From CAYRLW01 sp964425215 (GTDB taxonomy: Bacteria; Spirochaetota; Spirochaetia; Treponematales; Breznakiellaceae), in NCBI GenBank assembly GCA_964425215.1, contig CAYRLW010000010.1, forward strand, positions 14,203 through 78,202: 64,000 bases of DNA. Reading direction: 5' to 3'. Each line of letters opens with the position of its first letter. Position 1 is the stretch's first letter. Below, piece by piece: positions 7,586 through 15,206 of this stretch. The position numbers and the translations under genes are program-made. The notes beneath the pieces are model-generated. The model saw nothing but the letters and a program-made list of their open reading frames with translations, ran no database searches and was not told the origin of the DNA.

Positions 7586-8392
7586 ATGAAACCAGTAAAA
7601 TCTGACGACGGGCTATTCTATTTCGCTTCGCTTCCCGACCGGGATTTGCGGAAAGAGGGCTTCATTATCGGAGAAGGGCGTCTGGTGGCCGAACGGGTGG
7701 CGCGTTATTGCGAGCCCCTGGGCGTGGTAGCCCTTCCGGCGGCACAGTCGGAGGCGGAACGGATAGCCGCGGGTCGGTGTCCGGTCTTTGTTCGATCAGA
7801 AAAGGAAATCAGTACCCTGGTAGGCTTCCCCTTTCATCGGGGACTCATAATCGTGGGCCGACGGCCTTCGCTGGGATCCCTCTCGACGCTTCCGACGGAC
7901 TATCGTCGGTGGAAGCGGATCCTGGTTCTCCCTTCGCCGTCGGACCCAGAAAACCTGGGAGTCCTGACCCGAACGGCCTCCGCCCTGGGTTGGGACGCGG
8001 TGTTGCTTGGTCCCGGGGCCTGTGATCCCTTTGGGCGTCGGGCCCTCCGCTGTTCCATGGGGGCGACCCTGTCGCTTCCCCTTATCAGCTTCGAAGACCC
8101 TTCGTCTCTGGACTCTTTAATTTCCGACGGCTGGATCTTCGTGGCCGCCGCCTTGGAATCCCATACGCGGCCCCCCGAAACTCTATCGACGGTGGATTCC
8201 TTAGCCCTGGTGATGGGAAACGAACGGTTTGGCATCCCCCGGGGTATCCGGGAGCGGTGCGCTTTTTCCGTAGGAATTCCGCAAAAAAGAACCGCCGACG
8301 AGGGGCTGGACTCCCTTAACGTGGCCGCCGCAGGGGCGATTTTGCTCTGGGAAGGTTCGCCCCAACGGAACTCCGGGACGGTTGGAACCTAG
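7586..8392 (+). CDS. SpoU/TrmH-family RNA 2'-O-methyltransferase
   Basis: This is a 268-residue SPOUT methyltransferase. It has an N-terminal substrate-binding part and the three family motifs in the C-terminal half: motif 1 NLGVLTRTASALGWDAVLLG (residues ~143-162), motif 2 LALVMGNERFGIP (~208-220) and motif 3 FSVGIPQKRTADEGLDSLNV with AAAGAILLW. It transfers a methyl group from S-adenosylmethionine to a ribose 2'-OH in tRNA or rRNA; the target cannot be told from sequence. The frame is open upstream into repeat copy B, but ATG 7586 follows AAGGGG and gives the usual length. The gene overlaps the 3' end of the convergent CheY-like gene by 4 bases. Confidence 0.88.
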   Translation: MKPVKSDDGLFYFASLPDRDLRKEGFIIGEGRLVAERVARYCEPLGVVALPAAQSEAERIAAGRCPVFVRSEKEISTLVGFPFHRGLIIVGRRPSLGSLSTLPTDYRRWKRILVLPSPSDPENLGVLTRTASALGWDAVLLGPGACDPFGRRALRCSMGATLSLPLISFEDPSSLDSLISDGWIFVAAALESHTRPPETLSTVDSLALVMGNERFGIPRGIRERCAFSVGIPQKRTADEGLDSLNVAAAGAILLWEGSPQRNSGTVGT

Positions 8393-8766
8393 GGACAGCT
8401 GTTTTTAAGGATACCGTCGACGGTTTCGTAAAGATCCTCCGCCGTAAAAGGTTTTGAGAGTATGCAGGTGGCGCCGAACTGTTGGGCCAGGTTTTTAAAG
8501 GGCCGTATGGTGGTCCGAACTTTACCGGACATAATGATGACCGGTATCCGGGGATGGGAATTTCTAATTTGCATGAGCAGTTCCATACCCCCTAAGCCCG
8601 GAAGCACCACGTCTAAAAGAATCAGATCCACCGCCGAATGGGCCAATATTTCCTTGGCCGCCTCCGCCGATTGGGCGAGCAATACCCCATGATTTTTCTT
8701 TTTCAACATAGCCGTGGTTACTTGCAGAATCGCTTCGTCATCGTCCACTACCAGAATAGTACCCAT
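8389..8766 (-). CDS. Single-domain response regulator (CheY-like)
   Basis: This 125-residue protein is just a receiver domain. The acidic pocket is at D8-D10 (LVVDDDEAI), the phospho-acceptor D52 is in LILLDVVLPGLGG, a Ser at the Thr/Ser position lies in VIIMSGK and the conserved Lys is in ILSKPF near residue 103. There is no output domain, so it works through protein contact or as a phosphorelay intermediate. It lies directly downstream of parB on the same strand with an 18-base gap, so it may be co-transcribed with parAB. No cognate kinase is adjacent. Confidence 0.9.
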   Translation of the reverse strand: MGTILVVDDDEAILQVTTAMLKKKNHGVLLAQSAEAAKEILAHSAVDLILLDVVLPGLGGMELLMQIRNSHPRIPVIIMSGKVRTTIRPFKNLAQQFGATCILSKPFTAEDLYETVDGILKNSCP

Positions 8767-8784
8767 GGGGGTCTCCTCTTAGGC

Positions 8785-9672
8785 TTAATTATCCTTGGGT
8801 TTCGCAAGAATCTCGTATAATCGATCCAGATCTTCCATGGAATAGTAATCGATCCGGATTGTTCCCCTTTTTAAACCACCGGAGATAGCGACCTTGGTCC
8901 CCAAAGCATCGATAAATTTCTGCTCTATTTCCAATAATTCCACGGGTTTATCGGTTTTTTCCTTTTCTTCGGTTTTCCGTTCCGCCGCACGGATCCCCTT
9001 GTTCAGTTCCCCGGCGTATTTTTCCGCTTCCCGAACCGATATTCCCTCGGCGATGATTTTTCCAAAGAGAAGCCGTTGATCCGCCGGGTTCAGGACCGAC
9101 AGGATGGTCCGGGCGTGTCCGCTGGTTAATTGCCCCGAAGCTAGAGCTTTTTGGATATCCTCGGGGAGTTTTAAAAGACGCAGGGCGTTGGCCACGGTGG
9201 TCCGATTTTTCCCCACCCGGGAAGCCACTTCCTCCTGGGAAAGCCCCGTGAGGTCCATCAAATTTCGGTAGGCTAACGCCTCTTCCAGGGGGTTTAGGTC
9301 GGAACGCTGGACGTTTTCTATCAGGGCCACCTCGAGGCGCCGTTCGTCCGAATAGTTGCGAACTATGGCGGGAATTTCTCCCAGTCCCGCTAACCGGGCG
9401 GCCCGATACCGCCGCTCTCCCGCCACGATCGTGTAGGTACCGCTCCCCCGATCTTCCACGATTATCGGCTGTATTACCCCGTGTTCCCGGATAGAAGCGG
9501 CCAACTCCTGAAGTTCCTCCTCGTCGAAGGATTTTCTGGGTTGGTTAGGGTTAGCATTAATAGAATCCAGGGGAATTTTCAGCTCCGACCCCTCAGGGGG
9601 ACGCTTTTCGTCAGCGGAGGTTCCGGAAAGAAGGGCGTCTAACCCCTTACCGAGGCCGTATTTAGCGGTCAC
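8785..9672 (-). CDS. parB: Chromosome partitioning protein ParB
   Basis: This 295-residue ParB/Spo0J protein opens with the ParA-contacting tail KYGLGKGLDALLSG. The N-terminal CTPase and nuclease-like domain shows PNQPRKSFDEEELQELAASI (residues ~43-62), the CTP-binding GERRYRAARLAG (~87-98) and ENVQRSDLNPLEEA. A helix-turn-helix follows (LSQEEVASRVGKNRTTVANA), and a C-terminal dimerisation region. It binds parS sites and loads SMC. The start overlaps the end of parA by 11 bases, so the two are translationally coupled. I found no exact parS sequence in the window. Confidence 0.96.
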   Translation of the reverse strand: MTAKYGLGKGLDALLSGTSADEKRPPEGSELKIPLDSINANPNQPRKSFDEEELQELAASIREHGVIQPIIVEDRGSGTYTIVAGERRYRAARLAGLGEIPAIVRNYSDERRLEVALIENVQRSDLNPLEEALAYRNLMDLTGLSQEEVASRVGKNRTTVANALRLLKLPEDIQKALASGQLTSGHARTILSVLNPADQRLLFGKIIAEGISVREAEKYAGELNKGIRAAERKTEEKEKTDKPVELLEIEQKFIDALGTKVAISGGLKRGTIRIDYYSMEDLDRLYEILAKPKDN

Positions 9673-10420
9673 GTTGCAGTACCTCCTGGGCTAAACTCTG
9701 GTAACTTCGGGCTCCCACACACAGGGCGTCGTATTGGGATATGGGTATCCCGTGGGACGGGGCTTCGGAAAGCCGCACGTTCCTGGGAATGATGGTTTTG
9801 AATACCCGGTCCTTAAAGTATCCCGTTACCTGTCGAACCACATCCTGGGCTAGGCGGGTCCGTTGGTCGTACATAGTAAAGAAAATACCCCCAATTTCCA
9901 AGGCCGGGTTAAGGTTTTTTTGCACCCTTTTTACGGTCTGTAACAGTAAAGAAAGACCCTCCAGGGCGTAATATTCGCACTGCAGGGGGATTAGTACCGC
10001 GTCGGCGGCCACAAGACCGTTCAAAGTTAAAACCCCCAGGGATGGGGGACAATCGATCAATATGTAATCATACGTTCCCCGTATAGGTTCCAGGGCGTTT
10101 TTTAAATAATATTCCCGGTTCTCCTGCTCCACCAGCTCGACGGCGGCTCCCGATAGGTCGATGCTGGCGGGAATAAGGTAAAGATTCCGAACCGAGGTTT
10201 CCTGAATTGTCTGTTCTACCGTCGCGGTTTGGGATAGTAACTGGTACACCGTGGGCTTACCCTTATCGGCTCCCAACCCGCTACTAAGGTTTGCTTGGGA
10301 ATCAAAATCCACTAAAAGAACCGATTTTCCGGCCTCCGCAAGGTACGCGCCGATATTGATGGCGGAAGTCGTCTTCCCGACCCCTCCCTTCTGGTTTACA
10401 AAAACGTAGGTTTTTCCCAT
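9662..10420 (-). CDS. parA: Chromosome partitioning ATPase ParA/Soj
   Basis: This 252-residue protein (256 if ATG 10432 is used) is a deviant Walker-A ATPase. It has KGGVGKTTSAINIGAYLAEA at the N-terminus, the Walker A' region LLVDFDSQANLSSGLG and Walker B YDYILIDCPPSLGVLTLNGL. It dimerises on ATP, binds DNA and segregates the ParB-parS complex. Neither ATG has a clear Shine-Dalgarno sequence; ATG 10420 (MGKTYVFVNQKG) matches the usual ParA N-terminus. The gene heads a parA-parB-cheY-like unit on the minus strand. Family and role are secure. Confidence 0.95.
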   Translation of the reverse strand: MGKTYVFVNQKGGVGKTTSAINIGAYLAEAGKSVLLVDFDSQANLSSGLGADKGKPTVYQLLSQTATVEQTIQETSVRNLYLIPASIDLSGAAVELVEQENREYYLKNALEPIRGTYDYILIDCPPSLGVLTLNGLVAADAVLIPLQCEYYALEGLSLLLQTVKRVQKNLNPALEIGGIFFTMYDQRTRLAQDVVRQVTGYFKDRVFKTIIPRNVRLSEAPSHGIPISQYDALCVGARSYQSLAQEVLQRDR

Positions 10421-10431
10421 GGTGCCGACCA

Positions 10432-10461
10432 TTTATAATGAAATTTAGCAGGATTTCGCAA
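10432..10461 (-). promoter_or_regulatory. Possible sigma70-type promoter abutting parA
   Basis: On the minus strand TTGCGA (10461-10456) and TATAAA (10437-10432) are 18 bases apart. The -10 touches the first candidate ATG, so a transcript would start only a few bases before ATG 10420. This argues for the shorter ParA and a near-leaderless message. Confidence 0.4.
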
Positions 10462-10558
10462 TTGAAGACCCTAAACACAGTATAGCACGGGATGGATAAA
10501 GATTGCTATTGAATCCCCGCGTATATGCGGGTATTCTTAGATCGCGGAGGAAAGGACC

Positions 10559-11098
10559 ATGATTCACTCGATAGGGACCCGGGTCCCCACAATTCATCCC
10601 AGTGTTTTTATCGCCTGGAACGCCGAGGTAGCGGGCCAGGTGGACGCGGCCGAGGACGTTTCCATTTGGTTTTCCGTCACCATACGGGCGGATTTAGCGG
10701 CGGTCCGTATCGCCGGGGGAAGTAACGTGCAGGATGGTACGGTTATCCATGTGGATACGGATTTACCGTGTATTATAGGAAAAAATGTTACCGTGGGTCA
10801 CAACGCTACCCTCCATTCCTGCATTATCGGCGACGGTTCCCTTATCGGTATTGGGGCGGTCGTTTTGAACGGCGCCGAAATTGGCGCTAGTTCCCTGGTG
10901 GGGGCCGGGGCGTTGGTCACCCAGGAGAAAAAGTTTCCTCCCCGTTCGCTTATTCTCGGTTCTCCCGCCAAATTTATCCGAGAATTAACCGAGCAGGAGG
11001 TGGCGGATATGCTTAAAAACGCCGAGCATTATAGGGAACTTGCCCGGATTGCTAGAACCGAGTACCATGAAATACCCGCGAGTTTGGAGGATCGATGA
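10559..11098 (+). CDS. Gamma-class carbonic anhydrase family hexapeptide protein
   Basis: This 179-residue left-handed beta-helix protein is built from hexapeptide repeats (VSIWFSVTIRAD, VTVGHNATLHSC, LIGIGAVVLNGAEIGA, SLVGAGALV). The three metal-binding histidines of the YrdA/CamH group are in place at H64, H81 and H86 with the expected 17- and 5-residue spacing. The C-terminal helix (FIRELTEQEVADMLKNAEHY) packs on the trimer. It may hydrate CO2 or bind another small molecule; many members have no proven activity. ATG 10559 follows GGAGGAAAGG. A small hairpin (10516-10531) lies in the leader. The gene overlaps the next by 4 bases (ATGA), so it is coupled to the DRTGG cluster. Confidence 0.9.
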   Translation: MIHSIGTRVPTIHPSVFIAWNAEVAGQVDAAEDVSIWFSVTIRADLAAVRIAGGSNVQDGTVIHVDTDLPCIIGKNVTVGHNATLHSCIIGDGSLIGIGAVVLNGAEIGASSLVGAGALVTQEKKFPPRSLILGSPAKFIRELTEQEVADMLKNAEHYRELARIARTEYHEIPASLEDR

Positions 11099-11463
11099 CC
11101 TTTCCCGACCTGGTAGAAAAATTGCCCGCCCACGTGGTGAACCGGGCTTCCAACTTTATGGAAACGTCGGTTTTACAAGTGTTTGCCGGAGATTTAATGA
11201 GCGACGTGCTGGTCACCGATTTTGAGGACCTCCTTATTGTTACCTCCCTGGCATCCGAACAGGTGGTCCGAACCGCTGATATCGTGGGCGCCAAGGGTAT
11301 TTTGTTGGTTAACGATAAGGATCCTCCCCTGGTGATGAAGCAATTGGCGGAAAAACAGGACCTTAACCTGCTTTCCACGCCCCTTTCCATGTACGAAGCC
11401 TGCGTCGGCCTGAACGGGATATTCAATTCCTTGTATCAATCCGATACGGAGACAAACCCATGA
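11095..11463 (+). CDS. DRTGG-domain protein (first of two)
   Basis: This is a 122-residue soluble protein with the single-domain DRTGG-type fold also found in HPr kinase/phosphotransacetylase-linked proteins. The recognisable core is VFAGDLMSDVLVTDFEDLLI, SEQVVRTADIVGAKGILLVN and LLSTPLSMYEACVGLNGIF. In Clostridia and Thermotogales such proteins occur in clusters with CBS-ATPase, PHP and [FeFe] hydrogenase genes. The same neighbours follow here, and the hydrogenase operon lies 5 kb downstream. Its biochemical role is unknown; a ligand-sensing or regulatory partner is likely. It overlaps both neighbours by 4 bases, indicating one operon. Confidence 0.8.
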   Translation: MTFPDLVEKLPAHVVNRASNFMETSVLQVFAGDLMSDVLVTDFEDLLIVTSLASEQVVRTADIVGAKGILLVNDKDPPLVMKQLAEKQDLNLLSTPLSMYEACVGLNGIFNSLYQSDTETNP

Positions 11464-12320
11464 ATACGGTAAAACTACTGGCCCTCGATTTGGACGATAC
11501 GCTCCTTCGTTCGGATTTAACCATCTCGGGGAGGACTAAACGGGTCCTAAAAAAAGTCGAAGCCTCGGGGATCGTGGTCGTTTTGGCTTCCGGCCGGGCT
11601 CCCCGGGCGATGGAACGGTACGCCCACGAATTAAACCTTCACAAGCGTCCCGGTTATCTGGTGTGTAACAACGGTACCACCATCCAGGAAAGCCATACGG
11701 GGACCATTATTCGGGAAACCTTTCTGCCGGTGGAACTGGCCTTGACGGTTTTTGATCTTATCGACGCGGAGGGCTTGCCCGTACAGATCTACGACGATGA
11801 TACCATTTACGTTTCCCGGCGGAACGAATTCGCCGATCAGGATCAAAAATTAACCGGCTTTCGGCAGGTGGTGGTGGAGAATTTCCGTTCCATGATCGCC
11901 CAGGGATGTTTGAAACTGGTAATTCCCGGGGATCCCATGCTTTTACGGCCCCTGGAATCCATCCTAAAGACCTACGTGGGGGATAGGGTTACGATTTTTA
12001 CCAGTAAACCCTACTTTCTAGAGGTTCTCCCCCCCGATACGGGAAAGGGCGAGGCCCTGGCCTTTGTGGTTCATAAACTGGGTATCCCCCGGGAGTCGGT
12101 GGTCGCAGTGGGCGATTCGATGAACGACGAAAGCATGATCCGTTGGGCCGGTGTTGGGGTGGCCATGCGGAACGGGGATGAACGGATTAAAGCCTTGGCG
12201 AACCTGGTAACCGACCGGACCAACGAAGACGACGGGGTGGCGGATATGATAGAGCGGTTTATCCTGGGCTCCGAGGAATTTCCCCCCCGGCAAGATCAAG
12301 GGGGTTTCAGTGCGGGATGA
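11460..12320 (+). CDS. Cof-type HAD-superfamily phosphatase
   Basis: This 286-residue cytoplasmic protein is a class IIB haloacid dehalogenase-like hydrolase. Motif I is LALDLDDTLLRSD (nucleophile Asp ~10, acid-base Asp ~12), motif II is VVLASGRAPRAM (~42), motif III is a Lys in GKGEALAFVV (~203) and motif IV is GDSMNDESMIRWAG (~224). A Cof cap lies between motifs II and III. Such enzymes dephosphorylate sugar phosphates, pyridoxal phosphate or flavin precursors; the substrate cannot be predicted. It sits inside the DRTGG cluster with overlaps on both sides, which is not the usual clostridial arrangement. Confidence 0.9.
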   Translation: MNTVKLLALDLDDTLLRSDLTISGRTKRVLKKVEASGIVVVLASGRAPRAMERYAHELNLHKRPGYLVCNNGTTIQESHTGTIIRETFLPVELALTVFDLIDAEGLPVQIYDDDTIYVSRRNEFADQDQKLTGFRQVVVENFRSMIAQGCLKLVIPGDPMLLRPLESILKTYVGDRVTIFTSKPYFLEVLPPDTGKGEALAFVVHKLGIPRESVVAVGDSMNDESMIRWAGVGVAMRNGDERIKALANLVTDRTNEDDGVADMIERFILGSEEFPPRQDQGGFSAG

Positions 12321-13242
12321 TATTCCCATCAGTCCCGACGATTCGCCCTCGGTGGTTCTGGAGCTGATTTACCGTTTAAAAATTAAGGATGTGATGACCC
12401 GTTCCCCTATCACCGCTGAAAGGCACCAGAGCCTCCGGTATATTCAAACCCTGATGCGGGATAATTACATAACCGGGGTACCCATCGCCGAAGAACGGAG
12501 GCTGTTGGGCATCGTCTCCATCGGGGACATTGTTACCGCTTTGGACATGGGGTACATCAACGATACGGCGGAAAATCGAATGACCCGGAACGTCATTGTG
12601 CTGGAAGACGATATGCCCCTTTCCTTTGCCATTTCGTATTTGAACAAGTATCGCTACGGCCGCTTCCCCGTGCTCAACAAAGGGCGAGAATTGGTCGGGA
12701 TCATCACGTCTAAGGACGTGATACGGACCCTTCTGGTGGAGATGAACCGGGAGGTCCTGCGTCTGGAGTTGAAACACCAGAAACAGGGCGCGGATTTGAA
12801 CGCGGTTACGGAGCTGGAATACACGACTACCCGGTACGATTTCGAGGCTGCGGGCCACGCCTCCACGGAAATCAAAAAGGAACTGAAGCGTCGAAACTTG
12901 GACCCAAAAATTATCCGCCGTATCGCCATCGCGGCTTACGAACTGGAGATAAATCAGGTGGTCCATTCCTACGGGGGCACGATTCACGCGTCCATTCAGG
13001 GGGATCGGGTAATAATCACCGCCGAGGATACGGGTCCAGGGATTGAGAACGTGGAGTTGGCCCTGCAAGAGGGATGGTCCACGGCCAACGAATGGATCCG
13101 TTCCCTGGGTTTTGGCGCGGGAATGGGATTGGCGAACACCCAACGGGTTTCGGACGAATTTTCTATCGAATCAAAGCCCGGCGTGGGTACCACTGTCCGA
13201 TCGGTGGTGTACCTGAATCCGCCTAAGGAGAAGGACTCATGA
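12310..13242 (+). CDS. CBS-pair protein with RsbW-like ATPase domain
   Basis: This 310-residue protein has two CBS domains (residues ~18-70 and ~78-135; IKDVMTRSPITAERHQSLRY, RFPVLNKGRELVGIITSKDV) and a C-terminal GHKL ATPase (residues ~170-305). The ATPase has an N box (AAYELEINQVVHSYGG), the G1 box DTGPGI and the G2 box GFGAGMGLANTQRVSDEF. No phospho-acceptor histidine domain is present, so it resembles an anti-sigma-factor kinase rather than a classical sensor kinase. CBS pairs usually sense adenine nucleotides. Translation starts at GTG 12310 after AAGGGGG and overlaps the HAD gene by 11 bases. It is the signature member of the hydrogenase-associated DRTGG cluster. Confidence 0.88.
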   Translation: MRDDIPISPDDSPSVVLELIYRLKIKDVMTRSPITAERHQSLRYIQTLMRDNYITGVPIAEERRLLGIVSIGDIVTALDMGYINDTAENRMTRNVIVLEDDMPLSFAISYLNKYRYGRFPVLNKGRELVGIITSKDVIRTLLVEMNREVLRLELKHQKQGADLNAVTELEYTTTRYDFEAAGHASTEIKKELKRRNLDPKIIRRIAIAAYELEINQVVHSYGGTIHASIQGDRVIITAEDTGPGIENVELALQEGWSTANEWIRSLGFGAGMGLANTQRVSDEFSIESKPGVGTTVRSVVYLNPPKEKDS

Positions 13243-13580
13243 CTATTAAAGAAGCGGCCCGCTATTTGGGCGCCGAGCTGGTACAAAACGAATTTGAGGA
13301 TACGGAGCTTAAGGGTGCCTATACGTCGGATCTGCTTTCGGACGTGATGGCCAACGCCCCGTCCGGCGGGGCTCTGATAACGATACAGGCCCATAAAAAT
13401 ACCGTAGCCGTGGCTACCCTGGCCTCTATTTCCGTTATTATCGTCTGCAATTCCCGCCCCATTCCGGAAGATATGATTCAAGCCGCCGCGGAGGAAGGGA
13501 TCGCCATACTCCGGACCTCGGAAAGTCAATTTGTGGTTTCCGGAAAGCTGTATCAACGCCTCTTTCCGGCCCTTACGTAA
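13239..13580 (+). CDS. DRTGG-domain protein (second of two)
   Basis: This 113-residue soluble protein of the same DRTGG-type family as 11095-11463 is only distantly similar to it. The core is AARYLGAELVQNEFEDTELK, AYTSDLLSDVMANAPSGGAL, VATLASISVIIVCNSRPIPE and AILRTSESQFVVSGKLYQRL. It overlaps the CBS-ATPase gene by 4 bases (ATGA), which indicates coupled translation and probably a complex with it. The function is unknown; small-ligand sensing is plausible. Confidence 0.8.
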   Translation: MTIKEAARYLGAELVQNEFEDTELKGAYTSDLLSDVMANAPSGGALITIQAHKNTVAVATLASISVIIVCNSRPIPEDMIQAAAEEGIAILRTSESQFVVSGKLYQRLFPALT

Positions 13581-13594
13581 ACCCCGCTTCGGGT

Positions 13595-14326
13595 ATGCCG
13601 ATTTTAACGGATCTCCATAACCACTCCTGCCTTTCCCCCTGCGGTTCTTTGGACCTTTCTCCCTCGGTTTTGGTGGAAAAGGCTACCCAAAAGGGTATTG
13701 GGCTCCTGGCCCTAACGGACCACAATTCGGCCCTCAACGGTCCAGCGTTTAAGACCCTCTGCCGGCGTTTTGGAATCGTACCCCTCTTTGGCATGGAAGC
13801 CACGACCCGGGAGGAGGTACATATTCTCTGTCTCTTTGGCAGCTTGGAGGCGGCCCTGGACTTTGGGTCCACCCTCTACGACCTTTTGCCGCCGATTCGT
13901 AACAACAGCGAAAAGTTGGGAGACCAGGTGTACGTGAACGAGGATGATGAGATCCTGGGAGAGGTGGAACGGTACCTGGGTTCCGCTTTGGATGTATCCG
14001 TGGACGACCTGGGAGGCCTCATCGAATCCTTTGGAGGCCTTCTGATCCCCGCCCACGTGGACCGGCCCGCCTTCTCCATGACGAGCCAGCTGGGCTTCGT
14101 GGTCCCTGGCCCCTGGGCGGCGGTGGAGTGTGTTCGCCTTCCCCCGGTGGTGGATACGCTCCAATACCCCCTTACCACCTCGTCGGACGCCCATTACCCG
14201 GAACACGTGGGCCGCCGGCCCTTTGTTTTAGACGTTGCCGCCCCGGAGCTCCTGCCCCAGGGTCCCTCGGGAGACGTGGATGTCCGCGTCCTGGCCTCGG
14301 CCCTACGCCGTCGGCCCCGCTTTTAA
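13595..14326 (+). CDS. PHP-domain metal-dependent phosphoesterase
   Basis: This 243-residue PHP protein shows the four metal motifs. Motif 1 is ILTDLHNHSCLSPCG (HxH at residues ~7-9), motif 2 is LALTDHNSALNGPAF, motif 3 is LIPAHVDRPAFSM and motif 4 is TSSDAHYPEHVG. PHP proteins hydrolyse phosphomonoesters or nucleotides. This one matches the group found next to DRTGG proteins and [FeFe] hydrogenases. The substrate is unknown; hydrolysis of a nucleotide signal read by the CBS-ATPase is only an idea. It ends the cluster, 14 bases after the second DRTGG gene, and converges on the cytidylate-kinase-like gene. Confidence 0.87.
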   Translation: MPILTDLHNHSCLSPCGSLDLSPSVLVEKATQKGIGLLALTDHNSALNGPAFKTLCRRFGIVPLFGMEATTREEVHILCLFGSLEAALDFGSTLYDLLPPIRNNSEKLGDQVYVNEDDEILGEVERYLGSALDVSVDDLGGLIESFGGLLIPAHVDRPAFSMTSQLGFVVPGPWAAVECVRLPPVVDTLQYPLTTSSDAHYPEHVGRRPFVLDVAAPELLPQGPSGDVDVRVLASALRRRPRF

Positions 14327-14360
14327 AGCGGGAAAATCCCGGGGACCCCGGGCCTGGACG

Positions 14361-15026
14361 TTACAGGTCCTCCATGGTTTGGAACGCCTCGGACAGCCGT
14401 TTTTTGGTTACGTCCAAAAGCAGGTTGTCCACCTTGATGTCCCGTACCGAGGGGGTCCCGGGGGTTTTGCTATCGATGTTTTCCACCGTTTTGCTCAATA
14501 ATTTCGCTACCGCTTCTACCCCGACGCATTCCATGTTGACCACCAGGTCAAAGGGAGACGCGTCCTCCCAGCGGCTTCCGTAATAACGGGCCACGAACCC
14601 GTGCCGGGCCTTGTCCCGTTTGGCCACGAACCGTTCCGCTTCCGAGCGTTCGTCGATCCCGTTTTCCCGCATTACCCGGTCTACCCGGACCGTGAAGGGG
14701 GCGGTTACCCGAACGTGCAAAGCGTCGGTAAAGCCCGCCAGGGGAGCGAACCCTCCCCGGCCCACAATAATAACCCGGTCCGTTTTCGCGATGGCCCGGA
14801 TTATTTGGTCTAAAAACGATATGGTTCTTTCGGTAAGTTCCTCTTCGGCGCTGAAAAAACCGCCGGATGCTTCGTAGCTCTTATCGAAATTGACAAAGCC
14901 GTACTCCCGCATGATGCGTTCGATAACGCCCTTATCGGCGATCCGGTAGTCCGTAAGTTCTGCGGTGCGTTTGGCCAGTTCAAGGCCCCCAGAACCAATG
15001 TCACGGGAAATGGTTATGACCGCCAT
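14361..15026 (-). CDS. Cytidylate kinase-like family protein
   Basis: This 221-residue soluble protein belongs to the cytidylate-kinase-like group (MAVITISRDIGSGGLELAKR as a modified P-loop, then RIADKGVIERIM). Later blocks are AKTDRVIIVGRGGFAPLAGF, LHVRVTAPFTVRVDRVMREN, RDKARHGFVARYYG and DLVVNMECVGVEAVAKLL. It would transfer a phosphate from ATP to a nucleotide or similar acceptor; the true substrate of this non-Cmk branch is not known. ATG 15026 is preceded by a perfect AAGGAGGT that itself lies in a stem (see the leader entry). Its own promoter and leader suggest regulated expression. Confidence 0.85.
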   Translation of the reverse strand: MAVITISRDIGSGGLELAKRTAELTDYRIADKGVIERIMREYGFVNFDKSYEASGGFFSAEEELTERTISFLDQIIRAIAKTDRVIIVGRGGFAPLAGFTDALHVRVTAPFTVRVDRVMRENGIDERSEAERFVAKRDKARHGFVARYYGSRWEDASPFDLVVNMECVGVEAVAKLLSKTVENIDSKTPGTPSVRDIKVDNLLLDVTKKRLSEAFQTMEDL

Positions 15027-15100
15027 GGCTACCTCCTTAGGAGGACCGAGCCCGGCAAGGTGTCAACAGAAGGGTGTGTCAACCGAAGCTCGGTCGACCT
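15027..15100 (-). promoter_or_regulatory. Structured leader of the cytidylate-kinase-like gene
   Basis: Reading the minus strand, GACCGAGC (15095-15088) pairs with GCTCGGTC (15051-15044). The enclosed loop holds the octamer GTTGACAC twice (15083-15076 and 15067-15060). The Shine-Dalgarno GGAGG then sits in CCTCC-TAA-GGAGG (15044-15032), six bases before the ATG, so the two stems share their boundary. It looks like a compact regulatory RNA or protein-binding leader. I do not recognise a known riboswitch. Confidence 0.55.
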
Positions 15101-15106
15101 ATTTCT

Positions 15107-15135
15107 AGTATAATACGGGAACCAAAAAATAGCAA
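15107..15135 (-). promoter_or_regulatory. Sigma70-type promoter of the cytidylate-kinase-like gene
   Basis: On the minus strand TTGCTA (15135-15130) and TATACT (15112-15107) have a 17-base spacer. The predicted start near 15100 gives a leader of about 74 bases. Confidence 0.6.
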
Positions 15136-15164
15136 AAAAATCGTTCCCCTGATGCTGTTTCTCC

Positions 15165-15203
15165 GAGGTTCTTTTAAAAACAACAGCTTTTTAAAAGAAG
15201 TTC
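15165..15203 (+). repeat. Solo hairpin related to hairpin 1 of the repeat family
   Basis: GAGGTTCTTTTAAAAA and CTTTTTAAAAGAAGTTC form an imperfect hairpin with a CAACAG loop. It begins GAGGTTCTTT like hairpin 1 of copy B and directly precedes copy C. There is no clear flanking duplication on its own. Confidence 0.45.
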
Positions 15204-15206
15204 AAT

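Noticed and set aside
8785..10500. parS site near parAB
   Set aside because: I looked for TGTTTCACGTGAAACA-like sequence around parAB and elsewhere in the window and saw no convincing match.
12376..13143. 255-codon frame opposite the CBS-ATPase gene
   Set aside because: It is antisense to a well-supported protein and has no ribosome-binding site or recognisable domain.
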